In this document: piece after piece, positions 25,819-34,580 of the stretch | Numbering within the stretch: position 1 is the first letter of the stretch | Layout: each line of letters opens with the position of its first letter | Assembly: GCF_024199925.1 (NCBI RefSeq) | Contig: NZ_JANADR010000001.1 | Coordinates: 3,100,001-3,164,000 of the forward strand | From: Bradyrhizobium sp. CCGUVB1N3 | GTDB lineage: Bacteria; Pseudomonadota; Alphaproteobacteria; Rhizobiales; Xanthobacteraceae | DNA length: 64,000 bases | Direction of reading: 5' to 3' | Notes under the pieces: model-generated | Database searches by the model: none | What the model saw: the letters and a program-made list of their open reading frames with translations, nothing else | What the model was told of the DNA's origin: nothing | Translations under genes and position numbers: made by a program

Positions 25819-27190
25819 CATCTTCGCGCTGCGCCAATATCTCGGCCCGGAGCTGACGGACCGCAAGATTTCCGATGCCCGGCACAGTGTATCGCTGACC
25901 GACATTATCGAGCACAGCTGCCTGACTGGCAGGCCCTGCGAGCTGTCCGGCCGCTCGGTGCTGCTTGCGACGTCGGGACAGCTGCTGTCCGCGCTTGCAT
26001 TGATCGAGCTCGACGGCGTCGCCCGCCGCATACTCCTATGCCCGCCCGACCTCGATTGGGATCGCCTGCAGGTCCTGCTCGAGCAGGCCGAGATCGACAC
26101 CATCGTCACCGACCGGCCGTTACAGCGATGCAGTGCCGGCAAGTACGCCGTTATCGGCATCGACCTGCCCGAACGGAGGACCTTGGGGTGGAAGGTCGAC
26201 CGCGCGACCGAGTGGCTCATGCTAACCTCGGGGACGTCAGGGCTGCCGAAGATCGTCCGGCATACGCTCGATGGGCTCGCCGGCGCGATCATCGCCGACG
26301 GGCCTTCACGCTACCGGAACGCAACCTGGGCGACATTTTACGACATCCGTCGCTACGGCGGCCTGCAAATCTTCCTGCGAACCTTGATCGGCGGCGGATC
26401 GATGGTGCTTTCGGAGCCCGGGGAAGCCGTCGCGGCCCATGTGGCGCGGTTGCGCACGGGCGGGGTCACCCACATCTCCGGGACGCCGTCGCACTGGCGC
26501 AAGCTCCTGATGAGCGGCGCGGCTGCAGACTTTTCGCCGCACTATGTCCGCCTGTCGGGCGAGATCGCAGATCAGGCAGTGCTCGACGGCCTGGCTCGGG
26601 CATTTCCGCATGCGTCGATCGGCCACGCCTATGCCTCGACCGAGGCTGGCGTCGGTTTCGGTGTGGACGACGGGCGCGAAGGTTTTCCCGCCGGCCTGAT
26701 CGGCCGGAATCGCGACGGTGTCGAGATGAAGGTGGTCGACGGCTCGCTGCGGATCCGTTCCAAGAGGACCGCGCGCGCCTATGTCGGCGCCGATGCGCCG
26801 CCGCTCGCCGACGCAGACGGCTTCGTCGATACCGGCGATATTGTCGAGCTGCGCGGCGAACGATACCACTTCGTCGGCCGGCGAGGCGGCATCATCAACA
26901 TCGGCGGGTTGAAGGTGCATCCGGAGGAGGTGGAAGCCGTGATCAACCGGCACGCCTGCGTCCTGATGTCGCGCGCGCGATCGCGCAGGAGCCCGATCAC
27001 CGGTGCCATTGTGGTCGCCGATGTCATCCTCGCCGACGGCATCGATCCGGAGCGCCACGAGACGATCCGCAAGGAGATTCTCGGCCGGTGCAAAGACTGC
27101 CTGGCGGTATGGAAGGTGCCTGCGGTGATCCGCTTCGTCGAACGGCTCGACGTCACGGCAGCGGGGAAACTGGCGCGCACCGATGCGTAA
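25805..27190 (+). CDS. ANL-superfamily ligase partner of carrier protein 2
   Basis: A 461-residue adenylate-forming enzyme, short for the superfamily. The P-loop TSGTSGLPKIVRH is at 141-153, the aromatic/Glu motif YASTEAGVGFG near 278, and FVDTGDIV plus FVGRRGGIINIGGLKVHPEEVE are the ATP and hinge/core motifs. The architecture is like small fatty-acyl-AMP or aryl ligases. It overlaps the carrier-protein gene at its 5' end and the SDR gene at its 3' end by 8 bp. The substrate is unknown. Confidence 0.83.
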   Translation: MSPPDIFALRQYLGPELTDRKISDARHSVSLTDIIEHSCLTGRPCELSGRSVLLATSGQLLSALALIELDGVARRILLCPPDLDWDRLQVLLEQAEIDTIVTDRPLQRCSAGKYAVIGIDLPERRTLGWKVDRATEWLMLTSGTSGLPKIVRHTLDGLAGAIIADGPSRYRNATWATFYDIRRYGGLQIFLRTLIGGGSMVLSEPGEAVAAHVARLRTGGVTHISGTPSHWRKLLMSGAAADFSPHYVRLSGEIADQAVLDGLARAFPHASIGHAYASTEAGVGFGVDDGREGFPAGLIGRNRDGVEMKVVDGSLRIRSKRTARAYVGADAPPLADADGFVDTGDIVELRGERYHFVGRRGGIINIGGLKVHPEEVEAVINRHACVLMSRARSRRSPITGAIVVADVILADGIDPERHETIRKEILGRCKDCLAVWKVPAVIRFVERLDVTAAGKLARTDA

Positions 27191-27908
27191 CGTCCTCGTC
27201 ACCGGCGGCAGCCGCGGCATCGGTCTTGCCATTGCGCGCAGGCTCGCCGCATCCGGCGACTACAATGTGGTCGCGGTAGCGCGCCGCGAGAGCGGGGAGC
27301 TTGCGGCTGCCATCCGCGAAGCGGAGCGGCGCCTGCATTTCCGCGCCTGCGACCTTGCGGTGACCGATGCGATCCCGGCCTTCGCAAAATCGGTGCGCGA
27401 CGAATTCGGCACGATCTACGGCCTCGTCAACAATGCCGGGATCGGCACCGATGGGCTGCTGGCCACCATGCACAATTCCGAGATCGAGGCCTTGATTCGC
27501 CTGAACGTATTGTCGCCGATCATCCTGACCAAATATTTGGCGCGCCATATGATGGCAGACGGCGCGGGGCGGATCGTCAACGTCTCCTCTATCGTCGCCT
27601 CGACCGGCTACAGCGGCCTGGCCGTGTATGCCGCGTCCAAGGCCGCGATTGCCGGCTTCACCCGTTCGCTGGCCCGAGAAGTCGGCAGGGTCGGCATCAC
27701 CGTGAACGCGATCGCGCCCGGCTTCATCGACACGGAATTGACCGGGTCCTTGGACGACGAAGGCCGTCGACGCATTACCGGCCGCAGCGCATTACGCCGC
27801 CTGCCCGAAGCCGACGACGTCGCTTCCATGGTCGAATATCTTCTCGGCGAAGGTGGCCGAAACATCACCGGCACCGTCGTGACGGTCGACGCCGGCAACA
27901 CCGCCTGA
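27183..27908 (+). CDS. FabG-like short-chain dehydrogenase/reductase
   Basis: A 241-residue classical SDR. TGGSRGIG at 7-14 binds NAD(P), NNAG is at 83-86, and the catalytic residues are S136, Y149 and K153 (VYAASKAA). The ending NITGTVVTVDAGNTA is typical of FabG. FabG enzymes reduce 3-ketoacyl groups on carrier proteins, which fits an operon with two carriers. It is the last gene of the plus operon and overlaps the previous gene by 8 bp. Confidence 0.88.
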   Translation: MRNVLVTGGSRGIGLAIARRLAASGDYNVVAVARRESGELAAAIREAERRLHFRACDLAVTDAIPAFAKSVRDEFGTIYGLVNNAGIGTDGLLATMHNSEIEALIRLNVLSPIILTKYLARHMMADGAGRIVNVSSIVASTGYSGLAVYAASKAAIAGFTRSLAREVGRVGITVNAIAPGFIDTELTGSLDDEGRRRITGRSALRRLPEADDVASMVEYLLGEGGRNITGTVVTVDAGNTA

Positions 27909-27932
27909 CTACCGGGACTCAGCATCCGTCCA

Positions 27933-28067
27933 TCCGCCGGTTCGACCTTCCGGACCAGGCTTATGTCCATGCCGATCAAACTTGGGGGCGAAAACCGTTC
28001 AAATCCTGAATCACAGAGATATTCGTACATGCTGCGTGGCAATCTGAATGCGGCGCCGACGGAAGAA
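27933..28067 (+). pseudogene. Relic of a tadD TPR segment
   Basis: The DNA matches the central part of tadD at 3.05-3.59 kb (sense strand) with several substitutions and single-base indels: shared blocks include ATCCGCCGGTTCGACCTT, ATTCGTACATGCTGCG and GGCAATCTGA-TGCGGCG. In tadD these blocks encode the IRRFDLADQSY to RGNLSAARRK repeats. No frame is maintained. It sits right after the SDR gene, 24 kb from the intact tadD, and probably reflects an old duplication or a second tad locus. Confidence 0.7.
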
Positions 28068-28376
28068 GTCAATTTCGGCCGCGACTCCGATCTCCCTTCC
28101 CTTCTCCCTGCGAACAGGCAAATCTACAGGCAAAACGCCCCGTTGCGGGGCGGCCGACCCCAAGAGAAGGGGCAAGAAGTACTTGAAAATACCTGCAAAA
28201 TCCAACCGTCGGAGCGGCGCTGCGCTTGAATCGGAACAGGGAGCTTTTCGGCAAGGAACAGGGAATCTGTCTGCCGCGAGCAGGGAAATGCTAAGCGTCC
28301 AATTCTCACACGCTTTGTCTCGTCCTTTGCGAACACGATCTGTTCTCGCTCTCGACTTGCAGATGAGGAGAGCAAG
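28068..28376. other. Non-coding stretch with short imperfect repeats
   Basis: No gene seen. The motif GGAACAGGGA appears at about 28232 and 28255, with a related GAGCAGGGAAA at about 28279, giving imperfect repeats of about 23-25 bp. It lies between the tadD relic and an IS66 relic, so it is probably decayed mobile-element border DNA. Confidence 0.4.
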
Positions 28377-28579
28377 ATGGTGGATGAGAACGGAGCGTGG
28401 ACCCGTCAAGGCGAGGCTTTCTGGCGGGAGCGCCACGATGCCTGGAAGCGCAGCGACTTGAATCAACGGCAGTATTGCGAGGCGGACGTATTCCGCTCAA
28501 GGCGTTCGGCAACTGGCGCGCGAAGTTCAGAGCGGAGACGGCAGCGGTAGCCGGCGAATGTCGAGTGGCCTCGAGCTGA
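28377..28579 (+). pseudogene. IS66-family accessory protein (TnpA) relic, frameshifted
   Basis: Translation from the ATG at 28377 gives MVDENGAWTRQGEAFWRERH and then LNQRQYCEA, the start of a common Rhizobiales IS66 accessory protein. One base is missing near 28485; the homology continues in another frame as IPLKAFGNWRAKFRAE and then stops. The rest of the element is gone. It marks the left border of the accessory region. Confidence 0.75.
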
Positions 28580-28848
28580 GGTCGATTTTTGAAGGGAACT
28601 TGCGGCGGGAATTGGCAAGCCAAAAGCGGCCCCGTCGAGAGCTGGGCCGTTCGAGGTTGTCCGGCTTCGGTCATGGTGTCCGGCAGTACCGAAGCCTGCG
28701 ACGAACGCGGCCCATTGTCACTTTCCTTGCCGCAATGAAAGGGCAAGGGGTACCTCCAGAGAGGCGCGGCAAAGTGCTCTCTTTACGCTCGCGTGAAAAA
28801 ACGGAAATTGATATTTCCGATGCCGTGCAATTTCCAGTGGGAATACCC

Positions 28849-29313
28849 ATGCCGCTCGCAATGATTGAAACGGGGCACTACAAGGTAGATCTCGGTCCGG
28901 CGCCGATCAAGCAATCCTGGATCATTGAAGGCACTCCGGAAGCTCGTTCGCGCCTGCTGTCGGCGAGCGCATGCAAAACTTCCAAAACGGTGGTCTGGTC
29001 GTGCACCGAAGGAAAATTCAACTGGTACTACGATCGCGACGAGACCATCTTGATCCTGGAAGGATCAATCGTGCTTGAGAGCGAAGGCATGCCGCCGAAG
29101 CGCTATGGCGTCGGTGACGTGATCACTTTTCGCGAGGGAGCGCACGCCAAATGGCACGTCGAGGGTTACGTGAGGAAGCTAGCGTTCCTCCACGTGAACA
29201 GTCCATTCCCGATTGCCGTCGCCATCCGCGTCATCAGAAAGCTCAGGTCGTTGATCGCGCGGAACGCGCCCGGCGGGCAGCAAGACCGCCCGTCCGCTAT
29301 GCCCACGGACTAA
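28849..29313 (+). CDS. Cupin-domain protein
   Basis: About 154 residues with a single small cupin (DUF861-like): KTVVWSCTEGKFNWYYDRDETILILEG, then the second motif DVITFREGAHAKWHVEGYVRKLAFL. Aromatic WY and Asp residues replace some usual His ligands, so metal binding is uncertain. Similar small cupins are frequent in Bradyrhizobium. The start is uncertain: the frame is open from 28558, with ATGs at 28735, 28849 and 28861; the core domain starts after 28861. It stands alone beside IS debris. Confidence 0.65.
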   Translation: MPLAMIETGHYKVDLGPAPIKQSWIIEGTPEARSRLLSASACKTSKTVVWSCTEGKFNWYYDRDETILILEGSIVLESEGMPPKRYGVGDVITFREGAHAKWHVEGYVRKLAFLHVNSPFPIAVAIRVIRKLRSLIARNAPGGQQDRPSAMPTD

Positions 29314-29660
29314 GGCTCCAGCCGTGTCACGTAGGCGGGAAACCGGATGCCGCTTCCAGCTTGGATAGTTGCGAGCAGGGAAAATTGTAAGATCCGCAGA
29401 TCCGCCGAGCGGGGCTTGTTGAGGACTGGCACTTCCTCAAAGCCGTTGGAGGCGCCTACTGTGCGGTACCCGCTAAAGAAGAAGAGGGAAGCGGCCTATG
29501 GGCAACCACCGCGGCGACGGGCCCCACCCTTTTTCCCGACCTGTTTCTCTCGAATGCGAACTGAGCGTGAGCTTCAGCCTCCGCGCCGCCCCGGTTTGGC
29601 GGCCTCTCCTTTCGGCTCAAAGGTACTCGAAGGTCGATGCCTGATTGCAGGCTGGTCACT
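29314..29660. other. Intergenic, no gene seen
   Basis: Short overlapping frames occur on both strands but none has a protein-like composition or a recognisable motif. Confidence 0.4.
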
Positions 29661-29984
29661 TCAGCCCACCGCGGGCCCCCTCAGATCCTCAAGCGTCGTG
29701 TTGCAGGCCTCCTCGGCCTCCGTGAAAGTCGCAAACGCCGAAGCGCCGATCTTGATCGCGCCGTCATTCCGATAGAGCGACCGCCACGACGCCACATAGC
29801 CGGCACTTCCATGAAAGCCAGAACCAGCAGGGCTCTCATACGTGATCACAAAGGAAAAGCCGTCGCCGATCGCGCTCCAAATTTCCATGTGCTCGACGGC
29901 ACGGTGAAAATGAAGGGACATCACGATGCGCCCACGCGCTTTCGGCTCGACGACAGAGTTTAGTCCCGATGGCAGGCCGTCCAT
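29661..29984 (-). CDS. Conserved hypothetical protein, ~107 residues
   Basis: A soluble protein beginning MDGLPSGLNSVVEPKARGRIV, with an alternative start at Met22 (MSLHFHRAVEHMEIWSAIGD). It contains GFSFVITYESPAGSGFHGSAGYVASWRSLY and a C-terminal acidic helix (FTEAEEACNTTLEDL). No signal peptide or known domain is seen. The pattern resembles a small uncharacterised family in Bradyrhizobium. It is convergent with the cupin gene. Confidence 0.5.
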   Translation of the reverse strand: MDGLPSGLNSVVEPKARGRIVMSLHFHRAVEHMEIWSAIGDGFSFVITYESPAGSGFHGSAGYVASWRSLYRNDGAIKIGASAFATFTEAEEACNTTLEDLRGPAVG

Positions 29985-30421
29985 GGAGAAACGGCCCTGA
30001 CCATAGGGGGCAGCAGGGAGGGCCAGGGCCGCCGCTCCAGATGTGCCCACGTCCAGTCGGCACATCTCTGCTATCGCATCTGGAGCCGTTCGCTATCGCC
30101 CGCGACTGCGTTTTACCTGACAACGGACAAACCGCGATGGATCCAGAGCTGCAGATCACGGATAAATACACTGCTCTGCCGGTCGTTTGGCTGCGATTTG
30201 GAATCAGCCGCCTGCCCCGACGGACTACCCCGCCAAGCTTGCGGGAAACATCGACCTCGCCGATCAAGCGGCGCCCGCACCGATCATTCCCGGCGCACGC
30301 CGACGCCTGGCGCCTCGTTCCCCGCCGGTCGAGCCAGATCGCGCAGATGGGGGCCGCCGGCCCATAGCAGCAGGAGCGTCGACCAAGCGCGGTGGCGCGA
30401 CGATTTCTCAGCGCTCCGGAT
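29985..30421. other. Intergenic, no gene seen
   Basis: These 437 bp separate the hypothetical gene and the LuxR-type gene, both on the minus strand. Frames here are GC-rich shadows with Pro/Arg-rich translations and no ribosome binding site. Confidence 0.4.
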
Positions 30422-31090
30422 TCAATCCGGAATGCGGGCCTTCTCCCGCGGGGCGGTCGCGCGATCGTTTTGCGAGATGGCGAGGGCCGCAAGCACCGTC
30501 CGATTGCTGATTTCAAGCTTTTGAAAGATGTTGTGCAGGTGCACCTTGATGGTGCCATCGGCAATGTTCAGCCGCCGCCCGATCTCCTTGTTCGACAACC
30601 CTTCGGAGACCAGCCGCATGATCTGACGCTCGCGGTCCGTCAGCGCAGTCAGGGCGCTCTCCGTATTGGTACCCTGCCCCTGCGACACGATCGACTCGGA
30701 TGGGGCGGCCGGCAGCAGATTGTGATTGTTGGCGACGTGCCGCAAGGACTGCACCAGCGGTTCGGGCTCCGTATCCTTCAGGACGATGCTGCAGGTCATG
30801 GGCGTCGCCGCGAGTACCAGCTCACAATCTTCACTCGCGGCGAAGAACACCAAACGGGTCGAGCGATTTTCTGAATTGACGGTCGAAAGTATTCTCAGCG
30901 CGCCGAGTTCAGGCAATGCGGGATCGACAATCGCGATATCGGGCGCCAAGTTACGGATCGCTTCGATGCAGCTCGCGGCATCGCTGCAAGATGCGACGAT
31001 ATTGAAATCCGCTACGGCACCGAGCACGTTGCTCAGGCCCTGCAAAACGACCGGATGCCGGTCTGCAATGACTACACTGGTACGTCGCAT
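30422..31090 (-). CDS. NarL/LuxR-family response regulator
   Basis: A 222-residue regulator. The receiver domain (residues 3-120) keeps the phospho-acceptor Asp in DIAIVDPALP and the conserved Lys in IVLKDTEPEP. The C-terminal LuxR HTH is ALTDRERQIMRLVSEGLSNKEIGRRL...GTIKVHLHNIF. The ATG at 31090 starts the usual MRRTSVVIADRHPVVLQGL. No sensor kinase is nearby. It is divergent from a second LuxR-type regulator across 730 bp, so the two may cross-regulate and control the surface polysaccharide genes (inference). Confidence 0.85.
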   Translation of the reverse strand: MRRTSVVIADRHPVVLQGLSNVLGAVADFNIVASCSDAASCIEAIRNLAPDIAIVDPALPELGALRILSTVNSENRSTRLVFFAASEDCELVLAATPMTCSIVLKDTEPEPLVQSLRHVANNHNLLPAAPSESIVSQGQGTNTESALTALTDRERQIMRLVSEGLSNKEIGRRLNIADGTIKVHLHNIFQKLEISNRTVLAALAISQNDRATAPREKARIPD

Positions 31091-31821
31091 TGGGCGCTCC
31101 TCAGCGTGTCGCCCCCAAAAGATAAACGCCCCCAAAAAGATAAACTCTGTAGCCCCGGCACTATTTCACCAATATCGATAGAATCATCCGAAATTTCCAA
31201 AAACACAAGCGATACTTAAGGGTTAACGGACGCGGCGGTCTGCTCGCTTCCCGACTCTCATCCAGCAATTTGGCCCGTAAGAACCCGGTAGTCCGGCCGC
31301 GGCACACAGGCCTTGGTTGCGAACGCGCCCGGACAACGGCGAAATCTTGAACGGCCAACACCTTCGATATTTCCGCAACGTTGATGTGTACCGCGTCGTT
31401 AACTCACTTGCAGAATGTGTTCGCGCAGACGTGGCATCGACCAACAAAAACTCCGAGAAGTTCTTCAACGTTGAATCAACATCTCGACCTTATTCGCGCA
31501 GAGACTGTGCCAGAAGCGGTTTTTAACCACCGCACTCGTACGGATATATCCGCGCCCGCTCCTATAACGAACGATATATAGGGCGATCTCAAATTCGCAT
31601 CTAACATTCATAAACGCTTAAGAAAATGTGGTGCGATCGCCGACAACGTTCGGCAAACGACAAAAGAGGAGGGCCACGATCGAAGTACCTCAATTTTTTT
31701 GAAGACTGAAAGCTCAGGGAGAACGACCAATTTAACAACAACGATTCGTTCGTCCGTCGAAGAACCAAATTGAGTTCAACCGTCCGTCGCTGTTGTGTCA
31801 TTGCGTAGGCTGGAGGGTAAA
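31091..31821. promoter_or_regulatory. Long AT-rich divergent region between two LuxR-type regulators
   Basis: These 731 bp hold no convincing gene and are clearly richer in A/T than the surroundings (for example the T-run near 31692). Both regulators must be transcribed from here. The gap is much longer than a simple divergent promoter needs, so several binding sites or a small RNA are possible. GGAGGG at about 31810 is the ribosome binding site of the plus-strand regulator. Confidence 0.45.
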
Positions 31822-32715
31822 ATGAGGAGGCGGCAATCTTACGGAATGGTTCTTATTGGAAGAAACGTTCTGATTAGAGAAGGTATTGCTAGAATATTGC
31901 ACGCGGCTAATTTTCGTATCGCGGCATCGACGTTAAGCCCCGCGGAATTGCCAAGCTCACTTCAAACAGAGCAACTGATGTTTCTCATCGTCCACACCGG
32001 CGATGATTTCGATCTCGCGAGAGAACAAATCGGATATGTGAAAGATCGGTATCCGGAGGCGCGCATCGCGATCGTCTCGGACAACTATCGGCCGGCCGAA
32101 CTGGCTTCTGCATTTCGTGCTGGCGCCAACGGCTATTTCGTCAACGTCATTTCGTGCGACGCTTTCATCAAGTCGGTGGAGCTCGTCACGATGGGCGAGA
32201 CCGTCTTCCCGCCCGCATTTCTGTCGTTCGCTCTTGACGGAAATCGCGAGCGCGAAGCAACGCCGCTCAGCGAAAGCGAGCACGCAATCCTCGTCACGTC
32301 GGAGGACACGATCTCGCCGCAGCTGTCGCCGCGCGAAAAGGCAATTCTATCGTGCCTTATCGAGGGCGATTCCAACAAATGCATTGCCCGAAAGATCGAT
32401 ATCGCCGAAGCGACCGTGAAGGTCCACGTCAAGGCGATCCTGCGCAAGATCCGGGTCCAGAACCGGACACAAGCGGCGATCTGGGGAATGAACCATGGAT
32501 CGCTGGTACGAGCGGCAAGCGGTCGCGCGCTCACAGCCGTCGATCCGGGCAGAGGGATCGCGAAGCCGCTCGATGTGATCTCCGAGATGGAGCAGATCAA
32601 CGAGCCGGCCTCATTGGTCCCCCAGTCCAGTCACGTCGCGGTACCCCCTATCGACGGTCTGCTCCGCAAGGGCGCCGACCGAGGGACACGCGTGGCGACA
32701 CGGCTCTACAAGTAG
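31822..32715 (+). CDS. LuxR-family regulator with degenerate receiver domain
   Basis: A 297-residue protein. The N-terminal domain follows a receiver fold (SYGMVLIGRNVLIREGIARIL), but where the phospho-acceptor Asp is expected it reads MFLIVHTGDDFD, so phosphorylation at the usual place is unlikely. The LuxR HTH is QLSPREKAILSCLIEGDSNKCIARKI...ATVKVHVKAIL near residues 165-225. A tail of about 75 residues follows. The ATG at 31822 has GGAGGG upstream. Related regulators control exopolysaccharide and surface genes in rhizobia. Confidence 0.8.
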   Translation: MRRRQSYGMVLIGRNVLIREGIARILHAANFRIAASTLSPAELPSSLQTEQLMFLIVHTGDDFDLAREQIGYVKDRYPEARIAIVSDNYRPAELASAFRAGANGYFVNVISCDAFIKSVELVTMGETVFPPAFLSFALDGNREREATPLSESEHAILVTSEDTISPQLSPREKAILSCLIEGDSNKCIARKIDIAEATVKVHVKAILRKIRVQNRTQAAIWGMNHGSLVRAASGRALTAVDPGRGIAKPLDVISEMEQINEPASLVPQSSHVAVPPIDGLLRKGADRGTRVATRLYK

Positions 32716-33318
32716 GCGCAGGGATCCGAACACGACTGCCATCGCGCGAGTGATCCCATCGCGGAATAAGTTGCGACACTTTCGTCGACTTCCCCGACGT
32801 CCAGGACGCGTTCCTGCTGCGCTCGCGTGAATAGCACGCAAGCGCAGCAGGGACTCTCCTCGGTTGACGAGGCGCAGCGTGCAGACTGCGGGAGCCGGTC
32901 TCTTCTATCGCTCCCGTTGCAGGGACTTTCGCAGCTCCACTGCGCCGCTTTCGCCGCTATGGTTCCGCTGGAACGTTTCCTCCTTACCTTCGCCGCCCAG
33001 CGCGGCCGATTTGCGACTCGATCTGGCAGTGCCGTCGACCATCGTAGTTACCTAATTATCGCCAACTCCCATCATTATCGCCAATTCCCATCCAGTGAGC
33101 TGTAATGTACTGGTTTAATTGGAGATGAGCGACTGGGTAGCAGAGTTACATGGGTCATCTGTCCTTCACCAATTTGCCGGCCTCAACAAAGTGTCCGGCA
33201 CATTCGGTCGACGGCGGCAGGGCGCCCCCAGCAAGCGTCGGTAGGGGCCGGTTAGTTGCCTCGTGCGACTTCGTCTGCTGCATCTTCCGCCAACCGACGT
33301 TCGCCTTGGTAAATCGAC
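32716..33318. other. Intergenic, no intact gene seen
   Basis: About 600 bp before the Wzz-like gene. The frame at 32827-33105 has no recognisable motif and a composition like random GC-rich DNA. The only clear structure is the 19-bp tandem repeat at 33055-33092. It probably contains the promoter for the Wzz-like and asnB genes. Confidence 0.4.
33055..33092 (+). repeat. 19-bp tandem repeat, two copies
   Basis: ATTATCGCCAACTCCCATC is followed directly by ATTATCGCCAATTCCCATC, one mismatch. It lies 230 bp upstream of the Wzz-like gene and may be an operator pair or simply slippage. Confidence 0.6.
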
Positions 33319-34461
33319 ATGTTTAACTTGGGCACCGTCGCGAAGCCTCAACTATCAGCGGTGGTGCGAATGCTGCAGACCAATGGAACGGATAATAGGG
33401 TAAATCGGGACAACGTGCCGCGTGAACTTCGACCGGCACCGACCGTGTCGCTGGTAGAAGTGCTAGCCTTCCTACGACGACATCTCCCGATCATATCGCT
33501 GACAACCTTGGCAACGCTTAGCGTTGCCATCCTTTACCTAATCATCGCGGTACCGACGTTTACGGCGAAGGCGGAACTCATCGTAGACTCGAAAGCGGTC
33601 GACCCCACGTCGGTGTCAACGATCGTCGAAAGTCAGATAAGGATCATCACGTCTGACAGCATCGCCAGCGCTGTGATCGGAAAGCTCGGCCTTGCTCAAG
33701 ATCCGGAATTTGAGGTCGGCCAAACCAGCCTCTTGAGCTCGGTATCCCGTCTGCTCGGCTGGAGTAAACCAGAAACGAAAGCTACTGCCGCGCGCTATGT
33801 CGTGGAATCGTTCCAACGCAAGCTCTCGGCAAAGCGAATAGGCCCGACATATCTTGTCGAAATTGCTTTCGACTCCAGAGATCCTGATCGCGCGGCGCAG
33901 ATCCTAAACGCCGTTGCGGAAAAATATATTACCCATCAAATGGACTATGGCGGCTTGCAAGATGATTCATGGATCAAGGATCGATTGAACGAGTTGAGCA
34001 CTCAGGCATCAGCTGCTCAAAAGGCATTGGCGGATTACAGCAGAGATGGGAAGGATGCAGCGGATTCCGCTGCTACTATCGATAGACTGACGGCTGCTGC
34101 CGAATCTTCCAAAAGCGCCTATGATAATTTTCGCCACGTGCTGCGTAAGATGGAAGTCACGCGACAACAAACCTCGCCGGTATTTGAGGCGAGTCTCATC
34201 ACTGGGGCGTCGCCTCCCTTGAGGCCCAGTTCGCCGAAAGCCAGAATCGTGCTTGGAGCAGCGATCGTTGTGGGCGGGCTTCTTGGCATCGCTATCGGAA
34301 TACTGCGCGATCTGTCGGAAATTCTCGCCATCGGGCGGGAGCCCCGTCTAAGCGCACAAGACGACTGGATCGAGCGACCTATTCCGGACGTGGTTCGAAC
34401 AGATCATCAACCTGAAATATCGGCAAAGACAAGGCCAGCGCGCCTTACGGGTTCGGGGTGA
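33319..34461 (+). CDS. Wzz/ExoP-type polysaccharide co-polymerase without kinase domain
   Basis: A 380-residue chain-length regulator. TM1 is IISLTTLATLSVAILYLIIA (about 57-77), then the periplasmic Wzz domain (AKAELIVDSKAVDP, DSRDPDRAAQILNAVAEKY), a coiled-coil stretch around 210-265, the Pro-rich PPLRPSSPKA motif and TM2 (VLGAAIVVGGLLGIAIGIL). Only about 50 cytoplasmic residues follow, so the tyrosine-kinase domain of ExoP/Wzc is missing, and no separate kinase gene is seen. The periplasmic part also seems shorter than in full ExoP. It controls polymer length for an exopolysaccharide with the adjacent genes. Confidence 0.8.
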   Translation: MFNLGTVAKPQLSAVVRMLQTNGTDNRVNRDNVPRELRPAPTVSLVEVLAFLRRHLPIISLTTLATLSVAILYLIIAVPTFTAKAELIVDSKAVDPTSVSTIVESQIRIITSDSIASAVIGKLGLAQDPEFEVGQTSLLSSVSRLLGWSKPETKATAARYVVESFQRKLSAKRIGPTYLVEIAFDSRDPDRAAQILNAVAEKYITHQMDYGGLQDDSWIKDRLNELSTQASAAQKALADYSRDGKDAADSAATIDRLTAAAESSKSAYDNFRHVLRKMEVTRQQTSPVFEASLITGASPPLRPSSPKARIVLGAAIVVGGLLGIAIGILRDLSEILAIGREPRLSAQDDWIERPIPDVVRTDHQPEISAKTRPARLTGSG

Positions 34462-34580
34462 ATCATACCTGACAATCGGCATGCCGCCGGCAGTTGGCTT
34501 GTCCTGGACGCGAAAGCGCTTCGGATCGCGCTTACCGCCAGGCTGCGAGGAGTACATCCTGAAACTCATGGGATGAAAGC

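Noticed and set aside
26038..27279. 413-residue plus-strand frame
   Set aside because: It overlaps the second ligase in another frame and is extremely Arg-rich.
32827..33105. Plus-strand frame of 92 residues before the Wzz-like gene
   Set aside because: No ribosome binding site, no motif, and it ends in the tandem repeat; looks like random GC-rich DNA.
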